A DNA stretch of 64,000 nucleotides from Kribbella antiqua (GTDB taxonomy: Bacteria; Actinomycetota; Actinomycetes; Propionibacteriales; Kribbellaceae): assembly GCF_004345665.1 (NCBI RefSeq), contig NZ_SLWR01000017.1:108620-172619 (forward strand). The letters are read 5' to 3'. Position 1 is the stretch's first letter, and each line of letters begins with the position of its first letter. The position numbers and the translations under genes are program-made. The notes below the pieces were generated by a model that made no database searches, was not told where the DNA came from, and saw nothing but the letters and a program-made list of their open reading frames with translations. Positions 16,570 to 24,269 of the stretch are shown here, in pieces.

Positions 16570-16576
16570 GGGTACC
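16570..16576 (+). promoter_or_regulatory. GGGTACC element upstream of hemerythrin gene
   Basis: 44 bases before the ATG at 16620. The -35 is not a clear GNNT, so the assignment rests mainly on the hexamer and on company. Confidence 0.42.
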
Positions 16577-16619
16577 GGGGGCGCGCTCAAGTTGGGCGCC
16601 GAAACGAGAGGGGACCGAG

Positions 16620-17177
16620 ATGCCCGCGGACGTTGTCGATCTGATCATGCAGGACCACCGCGAGGTGGAACGGCTCTTCGAGGAGCTGAAGGAGAACCCG
16701 GACAAGCGCCCGAACCTGCTGCCGGTGCTCACCACGCTGCTCACCGCCCACAGCCGCGCCGAAGAGGCGGAGGTCTACCCGGTGGCGGCCTCCGAGGCGG
16801 GTGAGAAGGAGGAGGTCTCGCACAGCCAGCAGGAGCACGTCGAGGCAGACCAGTTGCTGGCGAAGCTCGCGAAGACAGACCCAGCCTCGGCCGACTTCGA
16901 CAAGGCGCTGCAGAACCTCGTCGACGCGGTCACCCACCATGTCGAGGAAGAAGAAACCAAGGTACTCCCGGGGATGCGCTCGAACCTGTCGGATCAGCGC
17001 CGCGCGGAACTCGGTGAGGCATTCGTTGCCAGCCGCAAGCAACACCTCGGCGAGCAGCCCGGTGACATGACCCGTGAGCAGCTTGCCCAGCAGGCAGCCA
17101 ACGCGGACATTTCCGGCACCTCCGGCCTCAGCAAGGACGAGCTGCAGAAGAAGCTGCAGAGCGAAGCCGAGAGCTGA
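16620..17177 (+). CDS. Hemerythrin-like HHE domain protein
   Basis: 185 residues. The four-helix HHE domain (1-140) has metal-ligand histidines in MQDHREVERLFEEL, TAHSRAEEAEVYP, SQQEHVEAD and VTHHVEEEE. The C-terminal 40 residues, ending in a Rho/SAP-like LSKDELQKKLQ, form an extra helical tail. Hemerythrin-domain proteins bind a di-iron centre and are linked to oxygen, NO or peroxide stress, which fits the GGGTACC promoter-like box. Confidence 0.87.
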   Translation: MPADVVDLIMQDHREVERLFEELKENPDKRPNLLPVLTTLLTAHSRAEEAEVYPVAASEAGEKEEVSHSQQEHVEADQLLAKLAKTDPASADFDKALQNLVDAVTHHVEEEETKVLPGMRSNLSDQRRAELGEAFVASRKQHLGEQPGDMTREQLAQQAANADISGTSGLSKDELQKKLQSEAES

Positions 17178-17183
17178 TGCTGC

Positions 17184-18341
17184 TCACTGCAGACCGCGGA
17201 AGAACTCCCGGACGTCGGTCACGAGGACCTCAGGTTGCTCGAGCGCCGCGAAGTGGCCGCCGTTCGGGTGGCTGGTCCAGCGGACGATGTTGTCGGTGTG
17301 CGCGACCCGGTGCCGGAGCGGGATGAAGTTGTCATGGGCGAGGTCGAGCAGTGCCGTCGGCGTGGTCGAGGGCTCGGGTGGCTGACCCCAGTACGGCGCA
17401 TGCGCCCGCTCGTAGTAGATGCGTCCTGCCGATCCCGCCGTACGGGTGAACCAGTAGAGCATCACGTTGGTGAGCAGGTGATCGCGGTCGAGGTCGCTCG
17501 AGGGGTCCGACCAGTCGTGGAACTTCTCGGCGATCCACGCCAACTGGCCGACCGGTGAGTCAGTGAGGGCGTAGGCCAACGTCTGCGGCTTGGTCGACTG
17601 GAGGTCGGCGTACCCCTGCTTCTCCTTCAACCATCCCTGCTGCCGGCGCCAGGACGCCCATGTGCGTTCGCGCTCGGCCGGGGTCAATGGCTCGAGTTCC
17701 TCAGGTGTCGGCTCGGAGGTCGCACCCGCGCCGGGGATGAGATTGAGGTGTACGCCGATCACCCGCTCGGGCTGGATGCGCCCGAGCTCGCGTGATATCG
17801 CCGCACCCCAGTCACCGCCCTGTACGCCGTAGCGGTCGTAGCCGAGGCGTTCCATCAGCACGCCCCAGGCGCGGGCAGTCCGCATGAACTCCCAGCCGGG
17901 CTCGCGCGTCGGCCCGGAGAGCGGGAAGCCGGGGATGCTCGGCAGGACCAGGTGGAACGCGTCGGCCGGATCGCCGCCGTACGCGCGGGGATCGGTCAAC
18001 GGCCCGGCGACGTCGGTGAACTCGACGATCGAGCCCGGCCAGCCGTGCGTGAGGATCAGCGGCATCGCCTCCGGCTCCGGCGAGCGGAGATGCGCGAAGT
18101 GCACTCCTGCGCCGTCGATCGTGGTCGTGTGCTGCGGCCATTCGTTGAGCCGCGCCTCCGCCTTGCGCCAGTCGTACTCGGTCCGCCAGTAGTGGACGAG
18201 TTCCTGGAGGTAGGCCAGCGATACGCCGTACGCCCAGCCGACGCCGGGCAGTTCGTCCGGCCAGCGGACCAGGTCGAGCCGGGCCCACAGGTCGGTGAGG
18301 TCGGCTTCGGGGATCTCGAGGCGGAACGGTTCGATCGTCAC
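17184..18341 (-). CDS. Epoxide hydrolase (EHN-type alpha/beta hydrolase)
   Basis: 385 residues starting at GTG. The EHN N-terminal domain (FRLEIPEADLTDLWARLDLVRWP) precedes the hydrolase fold. The oxyanion motif HGWPGS, nucleophile region GGDWGAAIS and catalytic histidine in NGGHFAALEQPE are all visible, so it should be active. Family members add water to epoxides; the substrate is unknown. It is convergent with the hemerythrin gene, six bases apart. Confidence 0.88.
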   Translation of the reverse strand: MTIEPFRLEIPEADLTDLWARLDLVRWPDELPGVGWAYGVSLAYLQELVHYWRTEYDWRKAEARLNEWPQHTTTIDGAGVHFAHLRSPEPEAMPLILTHGWPGSIVEFTDVAGPLTDPRAYGGDPADAFHLVLPSIPGFPLSGPTREPGWEFMRTARAWGVLMERLGYDRYGVQGGDWGAAISRELGRIQPERVIGVHLNLIPGAGATSEPTPEELEPLTPAERERTWASWRRQQGWLKEKQGYADLQSTKPQTLAYALTDSPVGQLAWIAEKFHDWSDPSSDLDRDHLLTNVMLYWFTRTAGSAGRIYYERAHAPYWGQPPEPSTTPTALLDLAHDNFIPLRHRVAHTDNIVRWTSHPNGGHFAALEQPEVLVTDVREFFRGLQ

Positions 18342-18381
18342 CCGGTCAGCCTGTCGCGGCCGGGCCGGAGGTGCACGTCAA

Positions 18382-18642
18382 TTAGGCGCTGGCCTTGTCG
18401 CGGACGACCTTGACCGTGGCGGCGGCGATCAAGGCGAGGACGCCGGCGCTGATCACGATGGTGACCAGCGTGCTCGCGCTGTTCAGCCGGCTGTCGCACG
18501 CCATCGGGGTGAGCCCTGCGGCCGGCTGAAAAGTGGAACCACAGTCGATGCCACCGGCCGACACCGACCGGAAGCCGAGCGCCACCCCGCCGAGCAGCAG
18601 AGCCACTCCGGCGATGGCGAGAACCTTGTTCAGCGTCGTCAC
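18382..18642 (-). CDS. Small membrane protein
   Basis: 86 residues if started at GTG 18642, which begins the conserved-looking MTTLNKVLAIAGVALLLGGVALGF. It has two hydrophobic helices (about 5-27 and 55-76) with a Cys-containing external loop (DCGSTFQPAAGLTPMACDS) that could form a disulfide. The family is not recognised. The upstream part of the open frame has no membrane character and is likely non-coding. Confidence 0.55.
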   Translation of the reverse strand: MTTLNKVLAIAGVALLLGGVALGFRSVSAGGIDCGSTFQPAAGLTPMACDSRLNSASTLVTIVISAGVLALIAAATVKVVRDKASA

Positions 18643-18946
18643 AACGATCCCGGCGCCGCTGATCGCGGGCACACCGACGGCATGCCCTGTGAGCCCCGTT
18701 GCACTGCATTCACTCCTGACCTCGACTGACCACCCGGCATCGAACTTACGGTCCGGCGCCGACGGATCCACACCCGAGCGGCAGGTCAGCATCGATTCTT
18801 CACACAGTCCTTACTCAGGACATGGACAATCGTGATCCGGGTCTCAGGATTTGATCAAACAGGGCCTCGAGGTCTTGACAGGGCATCGCCACCGATGCTT
18901 ACTTTTGGACTAAATTTAGTGCCGAAGTAAGTCAGGTGGAGGTGCG
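18643..18946. other. 304-base intergenic region before the ROK operon
   Basis: No gene seen. It contains TTTGATCAAA at 18850-18859, TTGACA at 18875-18880 and the 34-bp operator-like repeat at 18898-18931. Confidence 0.6.
18875..18931 (+). promoter_or_regulatory. Promoter and operator of the ROK/glucan operon
   Basis: TTGACA at 18875-18880 is followed 17-18 bases later by a -10 region lying inside a 34-bp imperfect inverted repeat (18898-18931, 14 of 17 pairs matched). The centre of the repeat is the perfect palindrome ACTAAATTTAGT at 18909-18920. Overlap of operator and -10 predicts repression by the ROK protein encoded 16 bases downstream. Confidence 0.75.
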
Positions 18947-20149
18947 GTGGTGACTGGTCAGGGGCCACGGGGTGACCTGGTGCCGTCTGGCATCGTGGCG
19001 CTGCTGGGGACGCGCGGGCCGACCTCGCGGACCGACATCGCACGCGGCCTCGGCCTCAGCCCGGCGACGGTCACGCAGGTGACCAAGGACCTGATCGCGC
19101 GTGGTGTGGTCGAGGAGCTCGAGTCGGTGCCGTCGAACGGCGGCCGGCCGGCCAGGCTGCTCGGGCTGGTCAGCCAGGCCGGCGTCGCGCTCGGCGCCAA
19201 GGTCACCGCCGATCACGTCGCCGTCGTCACGGTCGAGCTCGACGGGACGGTCCGCTCCGCGCGGTCGCATCCGTACGACCCCGGCACGAGCGACGCGCTG
19301 GGAGAGCTGGGCCGGATCCTCGCCGCGGAAGTCGCCTCGCTCGACGACCGGCTCCTCGGTGTCGGCGTCGGCGTACCGGGTTCGGTCGACTCGCAGGCTT
19401 CGGGGATCGTCGACGCGCCCACCCTGTCGTGGCAGGCCGCGCCGGTCGGTCCGATCCTGCGACAGGCCGTCGGTACGCCGGTTCTGGTCGACAACGACGT
19501 GAACACGCTGGCCGCGGCCGAGCGGCTGTACGGGATCGGCCGCGAGCATTCGGCGTACCTGGTGGTGACGATCGGGCGCGGCATCGGCTGCGGGATCGTG
19601 GTTGACGGGGGCATCTATCGCGGCGCCAACGGCGGCGCCGGCGAGATCGGCCACATCCCGGTGTGGACTTCCGGCGGTTCCGGTGGTGCGGAACCGCCGT
19701 GCACGTGTGGTTCGACCGGCTGCCTTGAGGCCTACATCGGAGCGGACGGACTGGTTCGTACGGCGCGCGCCCGGTGCGGCATCGAGTCGCTCGAGGAGCT
19801 GTTGCGCGCGGCAACCAATGGATCCACCGAGGCACGGGCGATCTACGCGGAAGCGGGTGAGCTGCTCGGGCGGGCGCTGGCCGGGGTGATCCACACCGTC
19901 GACCCGGAGGTCGTCGTACTGCTGGGGGAAGGGGTGGACGGATGGGAGTTCTGGCAGACCGGGTTCGAGCCGTCGTTCCGGCGATCGTTGCTGCCGGCCC
20001 GCAAAGGCGTCCCGCTCGTGGTCGAACCGTGGACGGAGGATCAGTGGGCTCGCGGCGCGGCGTCGCTGGTCCTGGGGTCGCCGTTCGACTCGGCCGGCAA
20101 CGGCGGCGAACAGAGCCGGCTCGTCCGGGCTCGGCTGGGCGCATCGTGA
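18947..20149 (+). CDS. ROK family transcriptional repressor of the glucan operon
   Basis: 400 residues. An N-terminal winged helix (RTDIARGLGLSPATVTQVTKDL) precedes a ROK sugar-sensing domain with the zinc motif CTCGSTGCLEAYIG and the signature GGAGEIGHIPV. The ATP-phosphate loops are regulator-like. It begins at GTG 18947 behind AGGTGGAGG. Its stop overlaps the first permease start as GTGA. Position and operator suggest it represses itself and the operon until an alpha-glucoside inducer binds. Confidence 0.9.
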   Translation: MVTGQGPRGDLVPSGIVALLGTRGPTSRTDIARGLGLSPATVTQVTKDLIARGVVEELESVPSNGGRPARLLGLVSQAGVALGAKVTADHVAVVTVELDGTVRSARSHPYDPGTSDALGELGRILAAEVASLDDRLLGVGVGVPGSVDSQASGIVDAPTLSWQAAPVGPILRQAVGTPVLVDNDVNTLAAAERLYGIGREHSAYLVVTIGRGIGCGIVVDGGIYRGANGGAGEIGHIPVWTSGGSGGAEPPCTCGSTGCLEAYIGADGLVRTARARCGIESLEELLRAATNGSTEARAIYAEAGELLGRALAGVIHTVDPEVVVLLGEGVDGWEFWQTGFEPSFRRSLLPARKGVPLVVEPWTEDQWARGAASLVLGSPFDSAGNGGEQSRLVRARLGAS

Positions 20150-21087
20150 GTACGTCGACACTCACCCGGCCTTCCCGGGCGCCGCAGACGAGCCGGTCAA
20201 GCACGGTGCGGCGGACGATGGGCTGGAAGAAGCTGGGGTGGGTGCTGTTCTTCCTGTTGCCCAGCGCGATTCCGTTGTTCGTGTTCACGTTGGTGCCGAT
20301 GGTGTCCAGCCTGTGGGTCAGCTTGCACAAGTGGAACCTGATCTCGCCGATGGAGTGGGCCGGTCTCGACAACTACACCAACCTGCTCACCGACCCGATG
20401 ACGCGCCGGGTGTTCCTGCACACGCTGATCTACGTCGCCGGCTACCTCCCACTGGTGTACGCCGGTGGCCTCGGGCTCGCGCTCGCACTCAACCAGAGAC
20501 TCAAGGGCCGGGCGTTCCTGCGGGCGACGTACTTCCTGCCCGTGGTGACCAGTTGGGTCGTCGTCGCGCTGGTCTGGAAGTGGCTGCTCAATCCAGCGAA
20601 CGGGCTGGTCAACCAGTTGCTCGGGGCAATCGGTCTGTCCGGTCCGGGATGGTGGACGGATCCGCAGTGGGCCTTACCCGCGGTGATCCTGTCGTCGGCC
20701 TGGAAGGACCTCGGGTTCGTGATGGTGATCCTGCTGGCGGGGTTGCAGTCGATTCCCTCCGATGTGTACGAGGCGGCGACCGTGGACGGGGCGAGCGCCT
20801 GGCAGCGGTTCTGGCGGATCACGCTGCCGCTGCTGTCGCCGTCGACCTTCTTCGTGGTGGTGATATCACTGATCAACGGCTTCCAGGTCTTCGACCAGGT
20901 GTACGTGATGACCGGCGGTGGACCGGCTGGGTCGAGCCAGGTGGTGGTCGGGCAGATTTACGACCTCACCTTCCGGTACGGACGCGCCGGCGAGGCGTCC
21001 GCGCTCTCGTGGATCCTGTTCGCGCTGATCCTGGTGATCACCGTGATCCAGATCCGCGGCCAGCGGAAGTGGGTGCACTATGCGTAG
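20146..21087 (+). CDS. Sugar ABC transporter permease, MalF/UgpA type
   Basis: 313 residues from GTG 20146, overlapping the ROK stop codon. Six membrane helices and the EAA loop EAATVDGASAWQRFWRITLP mark a CUT1-family permease. It pairs with the next gene. No ATPase gene is in the operon. Actinomycete CUT1 systems commonly borrow a shared MsiK ATPase, which is the likely case here. Confidence 0.9.
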   Translation: MSTSTLTRPSRAPQTSRSSTVRRTMGWKKLGWVLFFLLPSAIPLFVFTLVPMVSSLWVSLHKWNLISPMEWAGLDNYTNLLTDPMTRRVFLHTLIYVAGYLPLVYAGGLGLALALNQRLKGRAFLRATYFLPVVTSWVVVALVWKWLLNPANGLVNQLLGAIGLSGPGWWTDPQWALPAVILSSAWKDLGFVMVILLAGLQSIPSDVYEAATVDGASAWQRFWRITLPLLSPSTFFVVVISLINGFQVFDQVYVMTGGGPAGSSQVVVGQIYDLTFRYGRAGEASALSWILFALILVITVIQIRGQRKWVHYA

Positions 21088-21883
21088 GTTCCTGCTGTAC
21101 GCAGCCGTCCTCGTCGGCGCGGCCGTCATGCTCTTCCCCTTCCTGTGGACGGTGATCACCTCGATCACGCCGGAAGGCTCACTCGCCGACGGTCCGACGC
21201 TGGTTGTCGACAATCCGACTCTCGACGCCTACCGCACCTTGCTGGACGCGATGCCGATCTGGCGGATCCTGGCCAACTCGCTGCTGATCGCGATCGCCTC
21301 CACGGTGTTCCAGCTCGTCACCGGTTCGATGGCGGCGTACGGGTTCGCCCGGCTGAACTTCCCGTTGAAGAACGTGATCTTCGGCTGCTACCTGGCGACA
21401 CTGATGGTGCCGCTGCAGGTGCTCGTCGTACCGCTGTTCATCGAGATGAAGACGCTGAATCTGCAGGACACGTACTTCGCGCTGCTGGCGCCGACGATCG
21501 CATCCGCCTTCGGTGTCTTCCTGCTCCGGCAGGCCGTCACCGCCGTACCGGCCGAATTGGACGAGGCGGCAACCATCGACGGCGCCGGGCACCTGCGGAT
21601 CTTCACCACCATCGTGCTGCCGCTGATCCGGCCCGCACTCGCGACCGTCGCGGTGTTCGCGTTCATGGGCAGCTGGAACAGCTTCCTCTGGCCGCTCGTC
21701 GTGATCCGGTCGCCGGAGTTCATGACCTTGCCGCTCGGACTGGCCACGCTGCAAGGCCAGTTCACGACGCAATGGGACGTCGTGATGGCGGGGTCCGTCG
21801 TCTCGATCGTGCCCATCGCCATCGTCTACCTGCTCGCGCAGCGCCACATCATCGCCGGTGTGGCACACACCGGCATCAAGTAA
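21080..21883 (+). CDS. Sugar ABC transporter permease, MalG/UgpE type
   Basis: 267 residues, overlapping the preceding gene by eight bases. Six membrane helices; the EAA motif is DEAATIDGAGHLRIFTTIVLP. It forms the heterodimeric channel with the MalF-type protein. Confidence 0.9.
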   Translation: MRRFLLYAAVLVGAAVMLFPFLWTVITSITPEGSLADGPTLVVDNPTLDAYRTLLDAMPIWRILANSLLIAIASTVFQLVTGSMAAYGFARLNFPLKNVIFGCYLATLMVPLQVLVVPLFIEMKTLNLQDTYFALLAPTIASAFGVFLLRQAVTAVPAELDEAATIDGAGHLRIFTTIVLPLIRPALATVAVFAFMGSWNSFLWPLVVIRSPEFMTLPLGLATLQGQFTTQWDVVMAGSVVSIVPIAIVYLLAQRHIIAGVAHTGIK

Positions 21884-21899
21884 GAGGGGATGTTTGATC

Positions 21900-23150
21900 A
21901 TGCGCCTATTGAAGTTTGGGGTCGCCGGGCTGGCCGGCATACTCGCGCTGACCGCCTGCGGGCAGGGCTCGGCAACCAAGGAAGCAGCCGCTCCCGACGG
22001 TAAGTCGGTCGTCCGGTACATGAACTTCTCCGCCAACGACGGCCACGAGAAGGACCTGACCGCGATCGTCAACGCGTTCCAGACCGCCAACCCGAACATC
22101 ACCGTCCAGGTCGAGACGGTGCCGTACGCGAACTACTTCACGAAGCTGCAGACCGCGGTCGCTGGTGGCACCGCGGCCGACGCCTTCGAACTCAACTACG
22201 AGAATTTCGTGACGTACGCAAGCAACGGCTCGCTCGCCGAGCTGAAGAGCGTCGACTCGTCCGTCTACAAGAAGTCCCTGTACGACGCATTCACGTCGGA
22301 TGGGAAGCAGTACGGCGTACCGGAGTCCTTCTCGAACGTCGTGCTCTTCTACAACAAGGCGCTGTTCAAGCAGGCTGGGGTCGCTGAGCCGACCGCCTCG
22401 TGGACGTGGAAAGACGAGCAGGCGGCGGCTGCCAAGCTGACGAACAAGGGTTCGAAGGTCTGGGGCGACTACCAGCCGGTGTCGTACAACGAGTTCTACA
22501 AGGTACTCGCGCAGAACGGCGGCTCGTTCCTGAACGCGGAGCGGACCGAGGCGACGTTCAACTCGCCGGAGGGTGTCGAGGCGGCGAAGTTCCTGGTCGA
22601 GAAGGTCGGCAAGACGATGCCGACCGAGGCGGACGGCGCGGGGACGCCGGACTTCGACTCCAAGCTGTTCAAGTCCGGGAAACTGGCGATGTGGCATACC
22701 GGGATCTGGATGTTCTCTCCGATGGCGGATGCTCCATTCGACTGGGATGTGGTCGTGGAGCCGGGGAACACGCGCAAGGCGTCGGCGATGTTCGTCAACG
22801 GGCTGGTGGTGAACGCCGCGTCCAAGAACGCCGAGGCCGCACAGAAGTGGATCAGCTTCCTGGCGTCGTCGGACGACACCACCAAGACCCGCCTGGCGAC
22901 GTCGTGGGAGCTGCCGCCGGTCGCGGACGAGGCGAAGCTCGCGCCGTACCTGGACCAGCCAAAGCCGGCCAACCGCGAGGCGGTCTTCACGGCACTCGAC
23001 GAGCCCGTGCTACCCCCGGTGATCGAACGCCAGCAGGAAATGCAGGACCTGGTCACCGCCGAGCTGACCTCCGCGGCAGCCGGGCGCAAGACGGTCGAGA
23101 AGGCCCTAGCCGATGCCCAAACCAAGGTGAACGGTCTCCTGAAGAAGTGA
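21900..23150 (+). CDS. Sugar-binding lipoprotein of the ABC transporter
   Basis: 416 residues from ATG 21900 behind AGAGGGGA. A lipoprotein signal ends at LALTAC with Cys20 as the lipidation site. The mature part is a family 1 solute-binding fold (YMNFSANDGHEKDLTAIVNAF, GVPESFSNVVLFYNKALF). By context it should bind the oligosaccharide hydrolysed by the two downstream enzymes, proposed to be cyclobis-nigerosyl-glucose or an isomaltosyl fragment. Its stop overlaps the GH15 start as GTGA. Confidence 0.9.
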   Translation: MRLLKFGVAGLAGILALTACGQGSATKEAAAPDGKSVVRYMNFSANDGHEKDLTAIVNAFQTANPNITVQVETVPYANYFTKLQTAVAGGTAADAFELNYENFVTYASNGSLAELKSVDSSVYKKSLYDAFTSDGKQYGVPESFSNVVLFYNKALFKQAGVAEPTASWTWKDEQAAAAKLTNKGSKVWGDYQPVSYNEFYKVLAQNGGSFLNAERTEATFNSPEGVEAAKFLVEKVGKTMPTEADGAGTPDFDSKLFKSGKLAMWHTGIWMFSPMADAPFDWDVVVEPGNTRKASAMFVNGLVVNAASKNAEAAQKWISFLASSDDTTKTRLATSWELPPVADEAKLAPYLDQPKPANREAVFTALDEPVLPPVIERQQEMQDLVTAELTSAAAGRKTVEKALADAQTKVNGLLKK

Positions 23151-24268
23151 AAGACGAACAAGCACCCGCCCCCTCGCTCCGCTCGGGGGCGGGGAAGCTG
23201 AAGGACCTGGCCGACCGCAGCCACGCGATCATCATCGAGCATCAGGATGTTGGTGGGGCTTATCCGGCTGCGCCTACGTTCTCGGCGTACAAGGGGTATG
23301 CGTGGCTGCGGGATGGGTCGTTTACCGCGGAGGGGATTTCGCGGTACGGCGATGTGGCGTCGGCTTCGCGGTTTCATGACTGGGCGGATCGGGTGTTGCG
23401 GGGTCGCCGGGCACAGGTCGACGACCTGTGCGCGGCGGCGGCCCGGGGTGAAGTGCCGGCTGACTCGGCGATGTTGCCGACGCGGTTTACGTTTGACGGG
23501 GCTGATGGGTCGGATCCTTGGTGGGACTTTCAGACCGACGGGTATGGGATGTGGCTGTGGTCGGTCGTCACGCACGCCGCGCGGCATGGGCTCGATCTCG
23601 AGCGGTGGAGGGGTGGGATCGACGTCGCGGTCGACTATCTGGTCGCGGTCTGGGACCGGCCGTGCTACGACTGGTGGGAGGAGCATGTCGAGCATCGGCA
23701 TGTCTCCACCCTCGGCGCCATCCACGGCGGATTGGTTGCCATCAGCCCATATACGTCGGCTCCGGCGTCGGCCGTTGCCGCGAGCATCCGTGAACTGGTC
23801 GATGCTCACGGCATCCATGACGGTCATCTGACCAAATGGTTCGGGACCTCGGCGGTGGACGGCTCTTTGCCGGCGTGCGTCGTACCGTTCGGGTTGGTGT
23901 CAGGCTCGACTGCTGCCGCCACTCTGACCGCCGTAGCCCGGGAGCTGGATGTCGACGGTGGCGTGCATCGGTTCCGCGCGGACGTGTTCTACGGCGGCGG
24001 GCAGTGGATCCTGCTGTCCGCGCTGCTGGGCTGGAACCTCGCCGTCGCAGGTGACGTCGACGGTGCCTGGCGTCACCTCCGCTGGATCGCCGCTCAGGCC
24101 GATGCCGACGGCAACCTCCCCGAGCAGGTCCCGCATCACCTGCTGCACCCCGGATCGCGTGACGAATGGATCGCGCGCTGGGGAACCGTGGCCAGTCCTT
24201 TGCTCTGGTCGCACGGTATGTACCTGATCCTCGCCGACGAACTCGGCATCACCCGCAAGGCTGACTGA
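23147..24268 (+). CDS. GH15 glucohydrolase, probable isomaltose glucohydrolase
   Basis: 373 residues from GTG 23147, overlapping the lipoprotein stop. It is an (alpha/alpha)6 barrel with the GH15 features GYAWLRDGSF, the acid glutamate pair in CYDWWEEH (E178/E179) and the base in GNLPEQVPHH (E326). It has no signal peptide, so it is intracellular. The order ROK, transporter, GH15, GH31 matches the Kribbella flavida cluster in which the GH15 (Kfla1896) is an inverting isomaltose glucohydrolase, EC 3.2.1.205. The specific activity is inferred from that match, not shown by sequence. Confidence 0.82.
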   Translation: MKDEQAPAPSLRSGAGKLKDLADRSHAIIIEHQDVGGAYPAAPTFSAYKGYAWLRDGSFTAEGISRYGDVASASRFHDWADRVLRGRRAQVDDLCAAAARGEVPADSAMLPTRFTFDGADGSDPWWDFQTDGYGMWLWSVVTHAARHGLDLERWRGGIDVAVDYLVAVWDRPCYDWWEEHVEHRHVSTLGAIHGGLVAISPYTSAPASAVAASIRELVDAHGIHDGHLTKWFGTSAVDGSLPACVVPFGLVSGSTAAATLTAVARELDVDGGVHRFRADVFYGGGQWILLSALLGWNLAVAGDVDGAWRHLRWIAAQADADGNLPEQVPHHLLHPGSRDEWIARWGTVASPLLWSHGMYLILADELGITRKAD

Positions 24269-24269
24269 C

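Noticed and set aside
22400..23146. Upstream extension of the GH15 frame
   Set aside because: It runs out of frame through the binding-lipoprotein gene. GH15 homology begins after GTG 23147.
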